Shown here one piece after another: positions 45,815 to 53,499 of a DNA stretch of 64,000 bases. Origin of the DNA: Lysobacterales bacterium (GTDB taxonomy: Bacteria > Pseudomonadota > Gammaproteobacteria > Xanthomonadales > SZUA-5). The number at the start of each line of letters is the position of its first letter. Position 1 is the first letter of the stretch. Both the position numbers and the translations under genes were made by a program. The stretch spans positions 1 through 64,000 of the forward strand of contig JALHRS010000017.1 of assembly GCA_022841325.1 (NCBI GenBank). Direction: 5' to 3'. The notes below the pieces were generated by a model, which ran no database searches, was not told the origin of the DNA, and saw only the letters and a list, made by a program, of their open reading frames with translations.

Positions 45815-48235
45815 TCATGATCCGGCCGGCCAATTCATCGCCTCCGGCGGCAGGCGCAGGCGTTCCAGCAAGGCCAGAAAGCGCGCGTCGCCGGCCAGTT
45901 TGTCGATGCCGTGCAAGCGGTTGCCGATCCATTGCCACAGCCGCGGATCGCCGGCGCTGTACATGGCCTCCAGAGCGCCGAGGGCCTGCTCCTTCTGGTC
46001 GAGAGCCAGATAGCTCAGGGCAAACAGTAGATCACTGATGGCGTCGCCGCTGGCGCGGCGGCGCTGCAGATCGCGCAGCAGCGCCCGGGCCTGCTCGATG
46101 CGGCCGGCGCAGACGTACAGGCTGGCGCCATTGCCGTCGAGTTCGGCGCGGGCGTCGGTCAGGGCCATCGCTTGCTCGTGAGCGGCGATGCCGGCGCTGC
46201 ATCGCCCCTGCTGTTCCAGCACCAGCGCGTGCAATTCCAGACTGGGCCAGTGCTCAGGCTGTCGCTGCAGACTGCGCTCACTGCTGCCTAGAGCCTCGGC
46301 GTCACGTCCGGCATACAGCAGTGCGCGGGTCAGGGTATTCCAGGCGCGCGCCGATTCTGGCTCGATCTGCAGCAGACGCTGGGCGTGCTCAACCGCCTGC
46401 TCGCGCGAGCCCAGGCTCATGTGAAACTCGGCAGCGGCGACACGCACCTCGGCCACACCGGGCCCGTAACTCAGCGCCTGGTCGATGTCGGCGCGGCATC
46501 CCGCCCAATCGCGTTGCGCGCAGCGCAGCTGGGCGCGCAGCGCCAGAGCACCCGGCAGTTCGCTGTCGATCTGCAGCGCCTTCTGCAACAGCGGCGCGGC
46601 CTGTCGCTGCCACCAATCGCTGTCGCGCTGTTGCAGCTGCAGCTGTGAACGGTAGACGTCGGCCAGGGCCAGATACGCCCTGGCATAGCCGGGATCGATC
46701 GCCAGCGCCTGCTCGATCAGCCGGATGCCGGCTTCGATGCCGGCCAGCGTCATCCGATCGGCCTGGCTGCGTGCCTGCTCGACCAGGGCGATGGCCTCGA
46801 TGCTGTCGGTGCGGTGCTGGATCAGCTGCGCCCGCTCGGGGCCCGCCAGATTCAGCAACAGACGTTCGCTGATGGCCACGGCCAGTTCGTCGACGATGCC
46901 GAGCAGCGCGTCGTTGGCCCGGTCGTACTCGGCCGACCAGCGCTGGGTGCCGCCGGCGGTCTCCACCAGCTCGGCGACGATACGCACGCCGCTGCCGGCA
47001 GGCCGGATCGAACAGGCGAGGATGTGGCTGGCGCGCAGGCGTTCGCCGATCTCGGTCGCCGGGAGTCCGGATTGCTGCAGCGGAAAACTGGAGCTGCGGG
47101 CAATGACGGTGAGCGCGCGCAAGCGGCTCAGGCGATGGATCACTTCCTCGGCCAGCACCTTGGCCATCAGCGCATGCTCGGCATTGCCGCTGTAACTCTC
47201 GCAGGGCAGCACGGCGACCGTGGCCAGCGTGCTCGGGCCCAGCAGCCGGCTCCAGTCGGTCTGACCGCGCAGGGACTTCCATCCCCACACGCCCGCCGCC
47301 AGCAACAGGGCGACACCGACCCAGGCGCCGCTGCGCCAGCGCCGACCGGGCGTTCGGGGCTCGGCCGCAAACAGGGCCGCCAGTCGCTGCGGTCGTTGCC
47401 GCAGATGCTGTACCGGATCGGGCATGGATGCCGCTGGCGCCTGATCGAAACCGGGCAGCTTTTCCAGCTCCCGAACGCGCTCGATCACCTGCCCGGCGTC
47501 ACCGATCCGCGCATCCGGATCCTTGGCCAGCATGCCGGCCAGCAGATCCTGCAAGGCCGCACAGGCGTCGGGCAGTCGCGGCAACGGCGCCTGCTGATGT
47601 TGCATGCCGATGGCCCAGCCATCGTCGCCGTCATAGGGCACGTGGCCGGTCAGGGCCTGATACAGGACCACGCCCAGGCTGTAGATGTCGGTGCGGGCAT
47701 CGACGGGGGAATCGCGCCACTGCTCGGGCGCCATGTAGGCCGGTGTACCGGCGAATCCGCCGTCTGCGGTCAGGCGACTGGCGCCGAGCATGCGGGCAAT
47801 GCCGAAATCGGCCAGCACATAACTGCCGTCGTCCTGCAGCAGGATGTTGGCGGGCTTGAGGTCACGGTGGACGATACTCTTGGCGTGGGCCTGTGCCAGC
47901 GCGCCGGCAATCTCGCGGATCAGGCGCAACGCCTCGCGTGGCGCCATCGGTAGATTCGAGAGCTGGCCACCCGGCAGATACTCCAGCGCCAGATAGGCCA
48001 GCCCCTGATGCACGCCAACGTCGTGAATGGCGAGAATGTGCCGATGCCGCAAGCTCGCGGCAATACGACCTTCTCTCAGAAAGCGCTCGGTGAACCCGGG
48101 GTCATTGGCGAGGCCAGGCGCCAGCACCTTCAGCGCCACCTGGCGCTGCAGCGACAGCTGTGTCGCCAGGTAAACCGTGGCCATGCCGCCATGGCCCAGT
48201 TCCCTCTCGATGCGATAGCCGGGGATCTCAGTCAT
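45815..48235 (-). CDS. PknB-like Ser/Thr protein kinase with membrane segment and TPR-like domain
   Basis: 806 residues. The cytoplasmic kinase domain has GHGGMATVY (Gly loop), Lys36 in VALKVL, HRDLKPAN (123-130), DFG (143-145) and GTPAYMAPEQ. A single membrane segment lies at about 303-320. The C-terminal half contains a TolB-N-like region (VAVLPCESYSGNAEHALMAKVLAEEV) and TPR-type repeats (YARAYLALADVYRS, ALRAQLRCAQRDW). It is upstream of the ECF sigma gene. A 15-bp sequence GCGCGGCGCGATCAT occurs just before the start (48238-48252) and over the stop (45804-45818). Confidence 0.88.
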   Translation of the reverse strand: MTEIPGYRIERELGHGGMATVYLATQLSLQRQVALKVLAPGLANDPGFTERFLREGRIAASLRHRHILAIHDVGVHQGLAYLALEYLPGGQLSNLPMAPREALRLIREIAGALAQAHAKSIVHRDLKPANILLQDDGSYVLADFGIARMLGASRLTADGGFAGTPAYMAPEQWRDSPVDARTDIYSLGVVLYQALTGHVPYDGDDGWAIGMQHQQAPLPRLPDACAALQDLLAGMLAKDPDARIGDAGQVIERVRELEKLPGFDQAPAASMPDPVQHLRQRPQRLAALFAAEPRTPGRRWRSGAWVGVALLLAAGVWGWKSLRGQTDWSRLLGPSTLATVAVLPCESYSGNAEHALMAKVLAEEVIHRLSRLRALTVIARSSSFPLQQSGLPATEIGERLRASHILACSIRPAGSGVRIVAELVETAGGTQRWSAEYDRANDALLGIVDELAVAISERLLLNLAGPERAQLIQHRTDSIEAIALVEQARSQADRMTLAGIEAGIRLIEQALAIDPGYARAYLALADVYRSQLQLQQRDSDWWQRQAAPLLQKALQIDSELPGALALRAQLRCAQRDWAGCRADIDQALSYGPGVAEVRVAAAEFHMSLGSREQAVEHAQRLLQIEPESARAWNTLTRALLYAGRDAEALGSSERSLQRQPEHWPSLELHALVLEQQGRCSAGIAAHEQAMALTDARAELDGNGASLYVCAGRIEQARALLRDLQRRRASGDAISDLLFALSYLALDQKEQALGALEAMYSAGDPRLWQWIGNRLHGIDKLAGDARFLALLERLRLPPEAMNWPAGS

Positions 48236-48438
48236 GTGCGCGGCGCGATCATTTCAAGGCACCGGCCTCGATACGGGAGTAGCTGCACTTCTTGAATCGA
48301 TCTCATTGCGAGCCACCTGTTTCGACCCGAAGCTGCCCACGGGCGCCGGCGCGGCCGCTGCTGGTCTCCCGCCTGCGCAAGGCGGCGCCGCAGCGCGGCG
48401 CCCACCAGGGCAGGGAACACTGGGCCGGTATCCGAGAT
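48236..48438. repeat. Intergenic region with GC-rich dispersed repeat
   Basis: Holds the second copy of the 22-bp GCGGCGCCGCAGCG-type repeat (48382-48403; other copy 42248-42269) and a CCTGCGCAAGG palindrome next to it. The kinase 5' leader contains the GCGCGGCGCGATCAT direct repeat and no clear ribosome site. Confidence 0.55.
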
Positions 48439-49752
48439 TCATGGTGCCCGCGCATAGGGCAAATCCCAGGGATTGCCGCGGGTTTTCTCCAGAGGAACCA
48501 TGCGCACGATGCCGGCATCGGTGTCGATGCTCATGGGATGCTCGGCGCTGCGCATGGCTTCCGGGCGCGCGTCGAAAGCAGCTTGCGCCGCCTCGGCCGA
48601 CAGTCCGCGCACGAGGATGGCGGCGTTCAGCAACTTCAGGCGTGCATCCAGATCGAGCAGACGCTGCCAGTAGGGTTCGACGCTGTACAAGGCCTTCGCC
48701 ACGTAACAACCGACCGGATCCAGCGGCCAGTCCAGGGCGCCGCATTTCCCGGTCTCCGGCAAAGGCGTCGAGGATCTCGCACGGATGCGGCTGTACTGCT
48801 CATCGGTACAGTAACGGCCCAGATTGCGGGCGAACAGGGCCTTGGCATGACGCTTGTTGATCAAGCCCGTGCCCAGCTTCAGCAGCGGCGGCACCGGCTC
48901 GCCGAACCAGACCAGATCCCCCTGTCCGAGTGCGTCGATGGTATTGCCCATGGCGCGCACCTCAAACTGGTACACCGCACACTGATCCAGCTCGGCATCA
49001 GCCAGGGGTGCAAACACCTTCGGGCAGGGCGCGGCAAACTCGATCGGCATCTCCGCCAGCATTTCTGCATAGAGCCGGGTGGCGCCAGTCATCAGGGCGA
49101 TGCCGAGCATGTCCATGATCAGCAGATCGGAGTGCGAGCGCAGTTGCCGCCAGCCGGCTGTGTGCCGGCACAGCGCAGAGAAGGCAGCGGCGCTGTCCCC
49201 ATCGATATGCTGCAGGGCAATCGAACTCAGCAGGATCGGAAAATAGCCGCCGAAAGGCCCCAGCGGCGAGTCGGCGCGGGGCTTGAATCCGTATCGATAA
49301 TGATCGTAGGCGAGCATGGCCTCGCCCTGCGCCAACCGAGCCTGCAGCTTGCGCACCCACTCGCGCGCTTCGACCTGATGCTGACGAACCTTCGACAGGC
49401 ATTCAGGATCCCAGGGGCTGCACAAGGAAGGATCCTTACCCGGAACCTCTGGATGCGCCGGGTACTTGCCCTCGGCCGTGGTCACAAAGCTGCTGCCCGG
49501 CGGCGCCTGCTCGAATGCCGCCACATCGGCCGCCGCCACGGCCTCCCATTCGCTTTCCGGCACCTCGTGGCCGAAGGCCTGGAAGCCGGCAAAGGCATTG
49601 CGCTTGCCGTCCAAATTGGCCGGTGCACGCGCCAGCGCGGCTTGCAGCGCCAGATCTTCGGCCGTCGGTCGCGGCAGCCATCCACTGGCCACCAGGCCCA
49701 TCCACAACAGGATCAGCAACAGCAATCCACCGAACCATTTCAACACGCGCAT
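48439..49752 (-). CDS. Membrane-anchored protein of unknown function
   Basis: 437 residues. One N-terminal membrane anchor (WFGGLLLLILLWMGLVASGW) is followed by a mostly helical extracytoplasmic domain with Cys residues (PSLCSPWDPECL, LCRHTAGW, GRYCTDEQYS, GKCGALDWPLDPVGCY) that may pair as disulfides. I do not recognise the family. Codon use resembles its neighbours. The ATG at 49752 is preferred because the anchor begins there; an in-frame upstream start at 49797 adds only basic residues. Confidence 0.65.
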   Translation of the reverse strand: MRVLKWFGGLLLLILLWMGLVASGWLPRPTAEDLALQAALARAPANLDGKRNAFAGFQAFGHEVPESEWEAVAAADVAAFEQAPPGSSFVTTAEGKYPAHPEVPGKDPSLCSPWDPECLSKVRQHQVEAREWVRKLQARLAQGEAMLAYDHYRYGFKPRADSPLGPFGGYFPILLSSIALQHIDGDSAAAFSALCRHTAGWRQLRSHSDLLIMDMLGIALMTGATRLYAEMLAEMPIEFAAPCPKVFAPLADAELDQCAVYQFEVRAMGNTIDALGQGDLVWFGEPVPPLLKLGTGLINKRHAKALFARNLGRYCTDEQYSRIRARSSTPLPETGKCGALDWPLDPVGCYVAKALYSVEPYWQRLLDLDARLKLLNAAILVRGLSAEAAQAAFDARPEAMRSAEHPMSIDTDAGIVRMVPLEKTRGNPWDLPYARAP

Positions 49753-49996
49753 GACAATTCCCCGATCAGAGCGGCAAGGCCGCGAGCGCGAGCGCAATCG
49801 GTTCTGACGAACCCGGACTTGCCCGCACCTGTCCTGTTAAGCAACTGGCGCCGACGATGACAGCCAGCGCGCATTGGAGCATTCTGCTGCAGGATCAATT
49901 TTCCGGCGCGGCCACAATCGCGCAGGTCAGCGGGCTGGGTCCCCGACCCCAGTGCCCGTGCTGAGCGGCCGACCATTCACTGCCCCTGGAGTCTGT

Positions 49997-50683
49997 ATGT
50001 CACTGTGCCTGTGTTTTGTCCCTGCAGGTGTGGAGTTCGAAGACGTCGGCAAGCCCGACTACAAAGCCTCCAGATCCGTGCGCAGCGCGCGCAGCAGGAT
50101 TCTGAAACAGCTGATCGAGGCCTACCCCGGGACCGAAGCACCAACCAACATGGAATCCGGGCCACTGACAGGTTTCCCCCGCGGCGAAATGATGCTGACA
50201 CCCGGATACCTTTCATGGTCATTGCACGGCGTCACTGACGAGGCCCCGATCCGCGCCATCGTGGATTGGTTCCTGCGCCAGGGCTGGTATTGCGTAGACC
50301 CCCAGGACGCCGGTTTCAGCAATCGCGAGGCCATGACCGAAGCGGCGCCCGATACCCTCAAGGACTATGACGAGCTGATCGGAGCTCGGCTGTCTGGTCT
50401 GCGCCTGGAGCGCGAATGGGGGAGTGGGCTGGCCCTGGATTGGTTGATGGCCGATGGCCGGATGGCGCACCTGCGCTTTGCGACTTTCGTCAACGGACAG
50501 CTACCCGATCTGGCCGAACTGCTCGATCACAGCGTCGGCGCGGTGCACGTAGACAACACCCAGATCGGTCGCTACGGCCACGATTTCACCATCGTCCTGT
50601 CCAATGGGCGCGAACTCAAGCTGGGTGGCGCGGTCTACCGCAGCTGCACCCTCACCCGGATCGCAGGCAAGCCGATCCGTTGA
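49997..50683 (+). CDS. Hypothetical cytoplasmic protein
   Basis: 228 residues from the ATG at 49997, which has TGGAG 5 nt upstream. There is no signal peptide or membrane segment. Recognisable stretches are IRAIVDWFLRQGWYCVDPQDAG and RYGHDFTIVLSNGRELKLGG, but I cannot assign a family. It stands between a divergent membrane protein gene and tRNA-Met. The longer frame from 49874 crosses unlikely sequence and is rejected. Confidence 0.6.
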   Translation: MSLCLCFVPAGVEFEDVGKPDYKASRSVRSARSRILKQLIEAYPGTEAPTNMESGPLTGFPRGEMMLTPGYLSWSLHGVTDEAPIRAIVDWFLRQGWYCVDPQDAGFSNREAMTEAAPDTLKDYDELIGARLSGLRLEREWGSGLALDWLMADGRMAHLRFATFVNGQLPDLAELLDHSVGAVHVDNTQIGRYGHDFTIVLSNGRELKLGGAVYRSCTLTRIAGKPIR

Positions 50684-50752
50684 AGGGGCCCGGTTTGGCG
50701 AGCGCAGAGCAGTCGCCGATCGCCTGGATTTCGGGCTGGGGGCAGCAGCAGC

Positions 50753-50781
50753 TAGTCATCCGCCTCAAGCTCTGGCATTAT
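50753..50781 (+). promoter_or_regulatory. Candidate sigma-70 promoter for tRNA-Met
   Basis: TAGTCA (50753-50758) and CATTAT (50776-50781) are separated by 17 bp, and the -10 lies about 20 bp before the tRNA 5' end. It may also drive queD, whose start is only 16 nt after the tRNA. Confidence 0.45.
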
Positions 50782-50800
50782 CGTCGGCCCACGCTTTCGT

Positions 50801-50877
50801 GGCTATGTAGCTCAGACGGTTAGAGCGCGGCACTCATAATGCTGAGGTCGGTGGTTCGATTCCACTCATAGCCACCA
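50801..50877 (+). tRNA. tRNA-Met (elongator, anticodon CAT), CCA encoded
   Basis: 77-nt cloverleaf: acceptor GGCTATG paired with CATAGCC, D-arm TAGCTCAGACGGTTAGAGC, anticodon loop CTCATAA, T-arm GGTTCGATTCC and encoded CCA. The first acceptor pair G-C and the sequence as a whole match elongator tRNA-Met and not the initiator. It is followed after 16 nt by queD. Confidence 0.97.
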
Positions 50878-50893
50878 ACTACCGAGTCCAGCC

Positions 50894-51256
50894 TTGGACA
50901 TCTTCAAGATCTTCTCGATCGAATCAGCGCATCGCTTGCCGAATCTTCCGGCCAGCCACAAGTGCTCGCGCCTGCACGGGCACTCGTTCCGGATCGAGAT
51001 CCATGTTCGCGGAGAGATTCAGCAGCCGGAAGGCTGGGTGGTGGATTTTGCCGATGTGAAGCGGGCCTTCCAGCCGCTGTTCGATCAGCTCGACCACAAC
51101 TATCTGAACGATATTCCCGGCTTGGAGAATCCCACCAGCGAACGCCTGGCACAGTGGATCTTCGAGCAGATGCAACCCGCGCTGCCGCAACTGTCCAAGG
51201 TCGTGGTGCACGAAACCTGCACGGCCGGCGCCATCTATCACGGACCGGGCGCCTGA
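50894..51256 (+). CDS. queD: 6-carboxy-5,6,7,8-tetrahydropterin synthase QueD
   Basis: 120 residues, matching E. coli QueD throughout. Zinc ligands are His13 (SAHRLPN) and His29/His31 (LHGHSF), catalytic Cys24 is in HKCSRLHGH, and the LDHNYLNDIPGLENPTSE and ETCTAGAIY motifs are conserved. It makes the queuosine/7-deazaguanine precursor from dihydroneopterin triphosphate. The only in-frame start that keeps SAHRLPN is TTG at 50894, with only GAG as a weak ribosome site. It begins 16 nt after tRNA-Met, so it is probably translated from a message released by tRNA processing. Confidence 0.9.
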   Translation: MDIFKIFSIESAHRLPNLPASHKCSRLHGHSFRIEIHVRGEIQQPEGWVVDFADVKRAFQPLFDQLDHNYLNDIPGLENPTSERLAQWIFEQMQPALPQLSKVVVHETCTAGAIYHGPGA

Positions 51257-51400
51257 TTCACCAGGGCACCACGGACCGTGCCTGTTACCGCCGAAACTGA
51301 GGCTTCGTTCTCATTCGTAGACCAGGCTGATACTGCGGCTCTGCGCCCCCGGGCCAATGCGGAGTATTCTCGTCCGCTGCAGCGACGGGGACGGCGAGCC

Positions 51401-51979
51401 ATGCGTAGATTCTTGAGGGCCGGTTTCATGGTCCTGGGCCTGACCTCGGTGTCAGCGATTGCGACCGAGCTGGCGGGCGTCGAGATTCCTTCCGCGATCC
51501 GTGCCGAGGGCCAACGCCAGGTCTGGTACCTGATGGGTACCGCGCAGGTGCATCGAAGCTTTATTCCCTTCTACGGACTGGCCTTGCATGGGCCCAGCGG
51601 CGCCAGCGGCGACAGCGAGCTGAGCCAGGGATTGACGCCACTGCAGATCACACTGGTGTGGTACGCCAGTGAACTGCCGAAGGAGCAAGTCCAGGAGCAC
51701 TTCCGCAAGCTCTTCGAACAGGTCACCACGGCCGAGACCCGGAGCCGCGTGGCGCCGCGCCTCGACAAGTTCATCGAGATGTTGCCGGCGGCCGTCCGCG
51801 GCGAACAGATGGTGTTTTACTACTCGCCCGATGCCGGCACCCGGATCACACTCGGCGACGGCACCGCCGCGAATTTTGCCGGCATCGAATTCAACCGGGC
51901 CCTGATCTCGATGTGGCTGGGCCCGCAGGCTGATGCTGAAGTACGCGATGGATTGATTGGCAGCACGGTCGGCGGGTAA
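51401..51979 (+). CDS. Chalcone isomerase-like exported protein
   Basis: 192 residues with a signal peptide (RAGFMVLGLTSVSAIA). The sequence VEIPSAIRAEGQ...IPFYGLALHGP and QMVFYYSPDAGTRITLGDG matches bacterial chalcone isomerase-like proteins, probably periplasmic; enzymatic activity is not established for most members. The ATG at 51401 is preferred over the frame start at 51278 because the signal peptide begins there. The gene follows queD by 144 bp. Confidence 0.75.
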   Translation: MRRFLRAGFMVLGLTSVSAIATELAGVEIPSAIRAEGQRQVWYLMGTAQVHRSFIPFYGLALHGPSGASGDSELSQGLTPLQITLVWYASELPKEQVQEHFRKLFEQVTTAETRSRVAPRLDKFIEMLPAAVRGEQMVFYYSPDAGTRITLGDGTAANFAGIEFNRALISMWLGPQADAEVRDGLIGSTVGG

Positions 51980-52320
51980 GCCTCGCCACTAGGGCACGAA
52001 GAATCGCGCACCAGGCTGGTGTGGGTCCGGACTTGTCTGGGCTCTTGTGCGTCCAGGCTTGCCTGGACGCTGTTGCGCTTCAGCCAGCCCACCGGCCATC
52101 CGTGAGGTAGCGCGGCTCCGGCGCGCGGAAGATCGGGTTGTGCGCCACGGCTGTTCGCGCCGGCGGCCGCGGGCTCCGCACGTGCCAGGCACGCGGATTG
52201 TCGGAAGAAGGCCGGCCGTTTCCCGAGAGCGTCCAGACAAATCTGGACCTACAGATCCCTCAGGTTCGCGGCAAGAGCGGTGCGCCCTCCTGTCCTCCTC
52301 AAAATCCCCTCGCAAGAAAT
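51980..52320. repeat. GTCCAG hairpin cluster in long intergenic region
   Basis: Three related hairpins occur: 52025-52042 (GTCCGGAC, TT, GTCTGGGC, allowing G-U pairs), 52049-52070 (GCGTCCAGGC, TT, GCCTGGACGC, perfect) and 52231-52248 (GTCCAGA, CAAA, TCTGGAC, perfect). No gene is supported in these bases; they may be REP-like elements or act as transcription boundaries. Confidence 0.65.
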
Positions 52321-52322
52321 AT

Positions 52323-52362
52323 GTTGCACTGCAACAAATTCGGGTTTATGCTGCACCGCAAC
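52323..52362 (+). promoter_or_regulatory. Phasin promoter with paired palindromic operator
   Basis: -35 TTGCAC (52324-52329), 17 bp, -10 TATGCT (52347-52352). A perfect palindrome GTTGCACTGCAAC (52323-52335) covers the -35; a second copy with two mismatches (52350-52362) overlaps the -10 end. The TGC-rich palindromes resemble PhaR sites described on phasin promoters in other proteobacteria, so repression relieved by polyhydroxyalkanoate granules is plausible. Confidence 0.7.
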
Positions 52363-52388
52363 ATGGGGCAGTTCCCGAGGAGAGCGAT

Positions 52389-52766
52389 ATGTACGAGCAA
52401 GCTAGCAACCAGTTTCTGGCCCTGTCCAAGCAGGCCGCCGAGACCTTCATCAAGGCCAATGCCATTGCCGTCGAAGGCTTCGAAAAGCTGATCGACATCC
52501 AGCTGAAGACCATCGAAGACCGCGTCAAGGTCGCTGCTGACCTGATCGGTCAGGCTGGCGAAGTGCGTGATTTCGAAGCCGCCCGCGCCGCATGGCCGAA
52601 GAGCGTCAGCCTGATCAAGGATTCCGCCGAGAAGCTCTACGCCACCAGTCAGGAAGTGACCGGCGTGCTGACCAAGACCGGCGAGGCTTATGGCCAGCTG
52701 TTCAAGGGCACCGTCGACGCCGCCAATGACGCGGTGGTCAAGGCCAAGACCGCGAAGGCTCGCTGA
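52389..52766 (+). CDS. Phasin family protein
   Basis: 125-residue all-helical phasin-like protein (FLALSKQAAETFIKANAIAVEGFEKLI, with heptad-like hydrophobic spacing, and LIGQAGEVRDFEAARAAW). Such proteins coat polyhydroxyalkanoate granules. The ATG has GAGGAGA about 6 nt upstream. It is monocistronic, bounded by its own promoter with paired operator sites and by a strong intrinsic terminator. No pha synthase is in the window. Confidence 0.85.
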   Translation: MYEQASNQFLALSKQAAETFIKANAIAVEGFEKLIDIQLKTIEDRVKVAADLIGQAGEVRDFEAARAAWPKSVSLIKDSAEKLYATSQEVTGVLTKTGEAYGQLFKGTVDAANDAVVKAKTAKAR

Positions 52767-52840
52767 GCTTCCAGATCCAGGGGAAGCAGCGCGCAGGAAG
52801 AACGCGTCCAGTCCTCCCCTTGGTCTTCGCGTCCTGATAG

Positions 52841-52871
52841 CCCCGGCTGATTCGTCAGCCGGGGTTTTTTT
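52841..52871 (+). terminator. Rho-independent terminator after the phasin gene
   Basis: CCCCGGCTGA (52841-52850), TTCG loop, TCAGCCGGGG (52855-52864): a perfect 10-bp stem with a stable tetraloop, followed by seven T. This is the clearest intrinsic terminator in the window. Confidence 0.93.
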
Positions 52872-52895
52872 CTGGCGCCGGGCCAGCCCTCGGGA

Positions 52896-53270
52896 TCAGG
52901 CCGCCAGCACCATCATGGCCACCCAGCAGCCGGTCGCCACTACCCACGCCAGACTGCGCAGATTGGCCTGATTGGCGACGTAGCACACAAAGTAGATCAG
53001 CCGGGCGACGATGAAAGCGACGGCCAGGGCATCGATCCGATCCTGGGCCACACCCAGTTGATGGGCGATGATGGTGGCCGCCGCAAACGGCGGAAAGGCC
53101 TCGAAGGAGTTCAGGTGCGCCCAGTGCGCGCGCTGGCGGAAACCTTCGAGTTGCGCCTGAAAGTCGCGTGGCCGCCGGTTGTTGAAGCCCGGACCGCTGA
53201 ACTTGGCAAAGCCAGTGAACAATATCGGCAGAAAAGCTGCCACCATCACGCACCAGTAGGCAATCGTCAT
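52896..53270 (-). CDS. MAPEG family membrane protein
   Basis: 124 residues with four membrane segments (YWCVMVAAFLPILFTGF, FEAFPPFAAATIIAHQLG, ALAVAFIVARLIYFVCYV, LAWVVATGCWVAMMVLAA). The NSFEAFPPF and AFIVARLIYFVCY stretches match MAPEG proteins; bacterial members have no defined substrate. The ATG at 53270 follows TTGCTGC without a strong ribosome site. It converges with the phasin terminator, which lies about 25 bp beyond its stop. Confidence 0.82.
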   Translation of the reverse strand: MTIAYWCVMVAAFLPILFTGFAKFSGPGFNNRRPRDFQAQLEGFRQRAHWAHLNSFEAFPPFAAATIIAHQLGVAQDRIDALAVAFIVARLIYFVCYVANQANLRSLAWVVATGCWVAMMVLAA

Positions 53271-53499
53271 TTGCTGCTCCGGTCTTGCTCGGGGGAGTCG
53301 ATTCTGGTGCCGCCTCGGGCCGATGTCACGGTCTTGATTCGGTGAGCAGGGCTTAATACAGCGCGGATAAGCTAGCCTCCATGCTTGGCGCGCTGGATTG
53401 CGCGGTGCCTGCATCGACTGGTGTTGCGCGCCGCCGATCGGCGGGAGAATGGTCAGACGTCGACAATACGGCGTCTACAGGCATGGAGTCCGGGCACGG

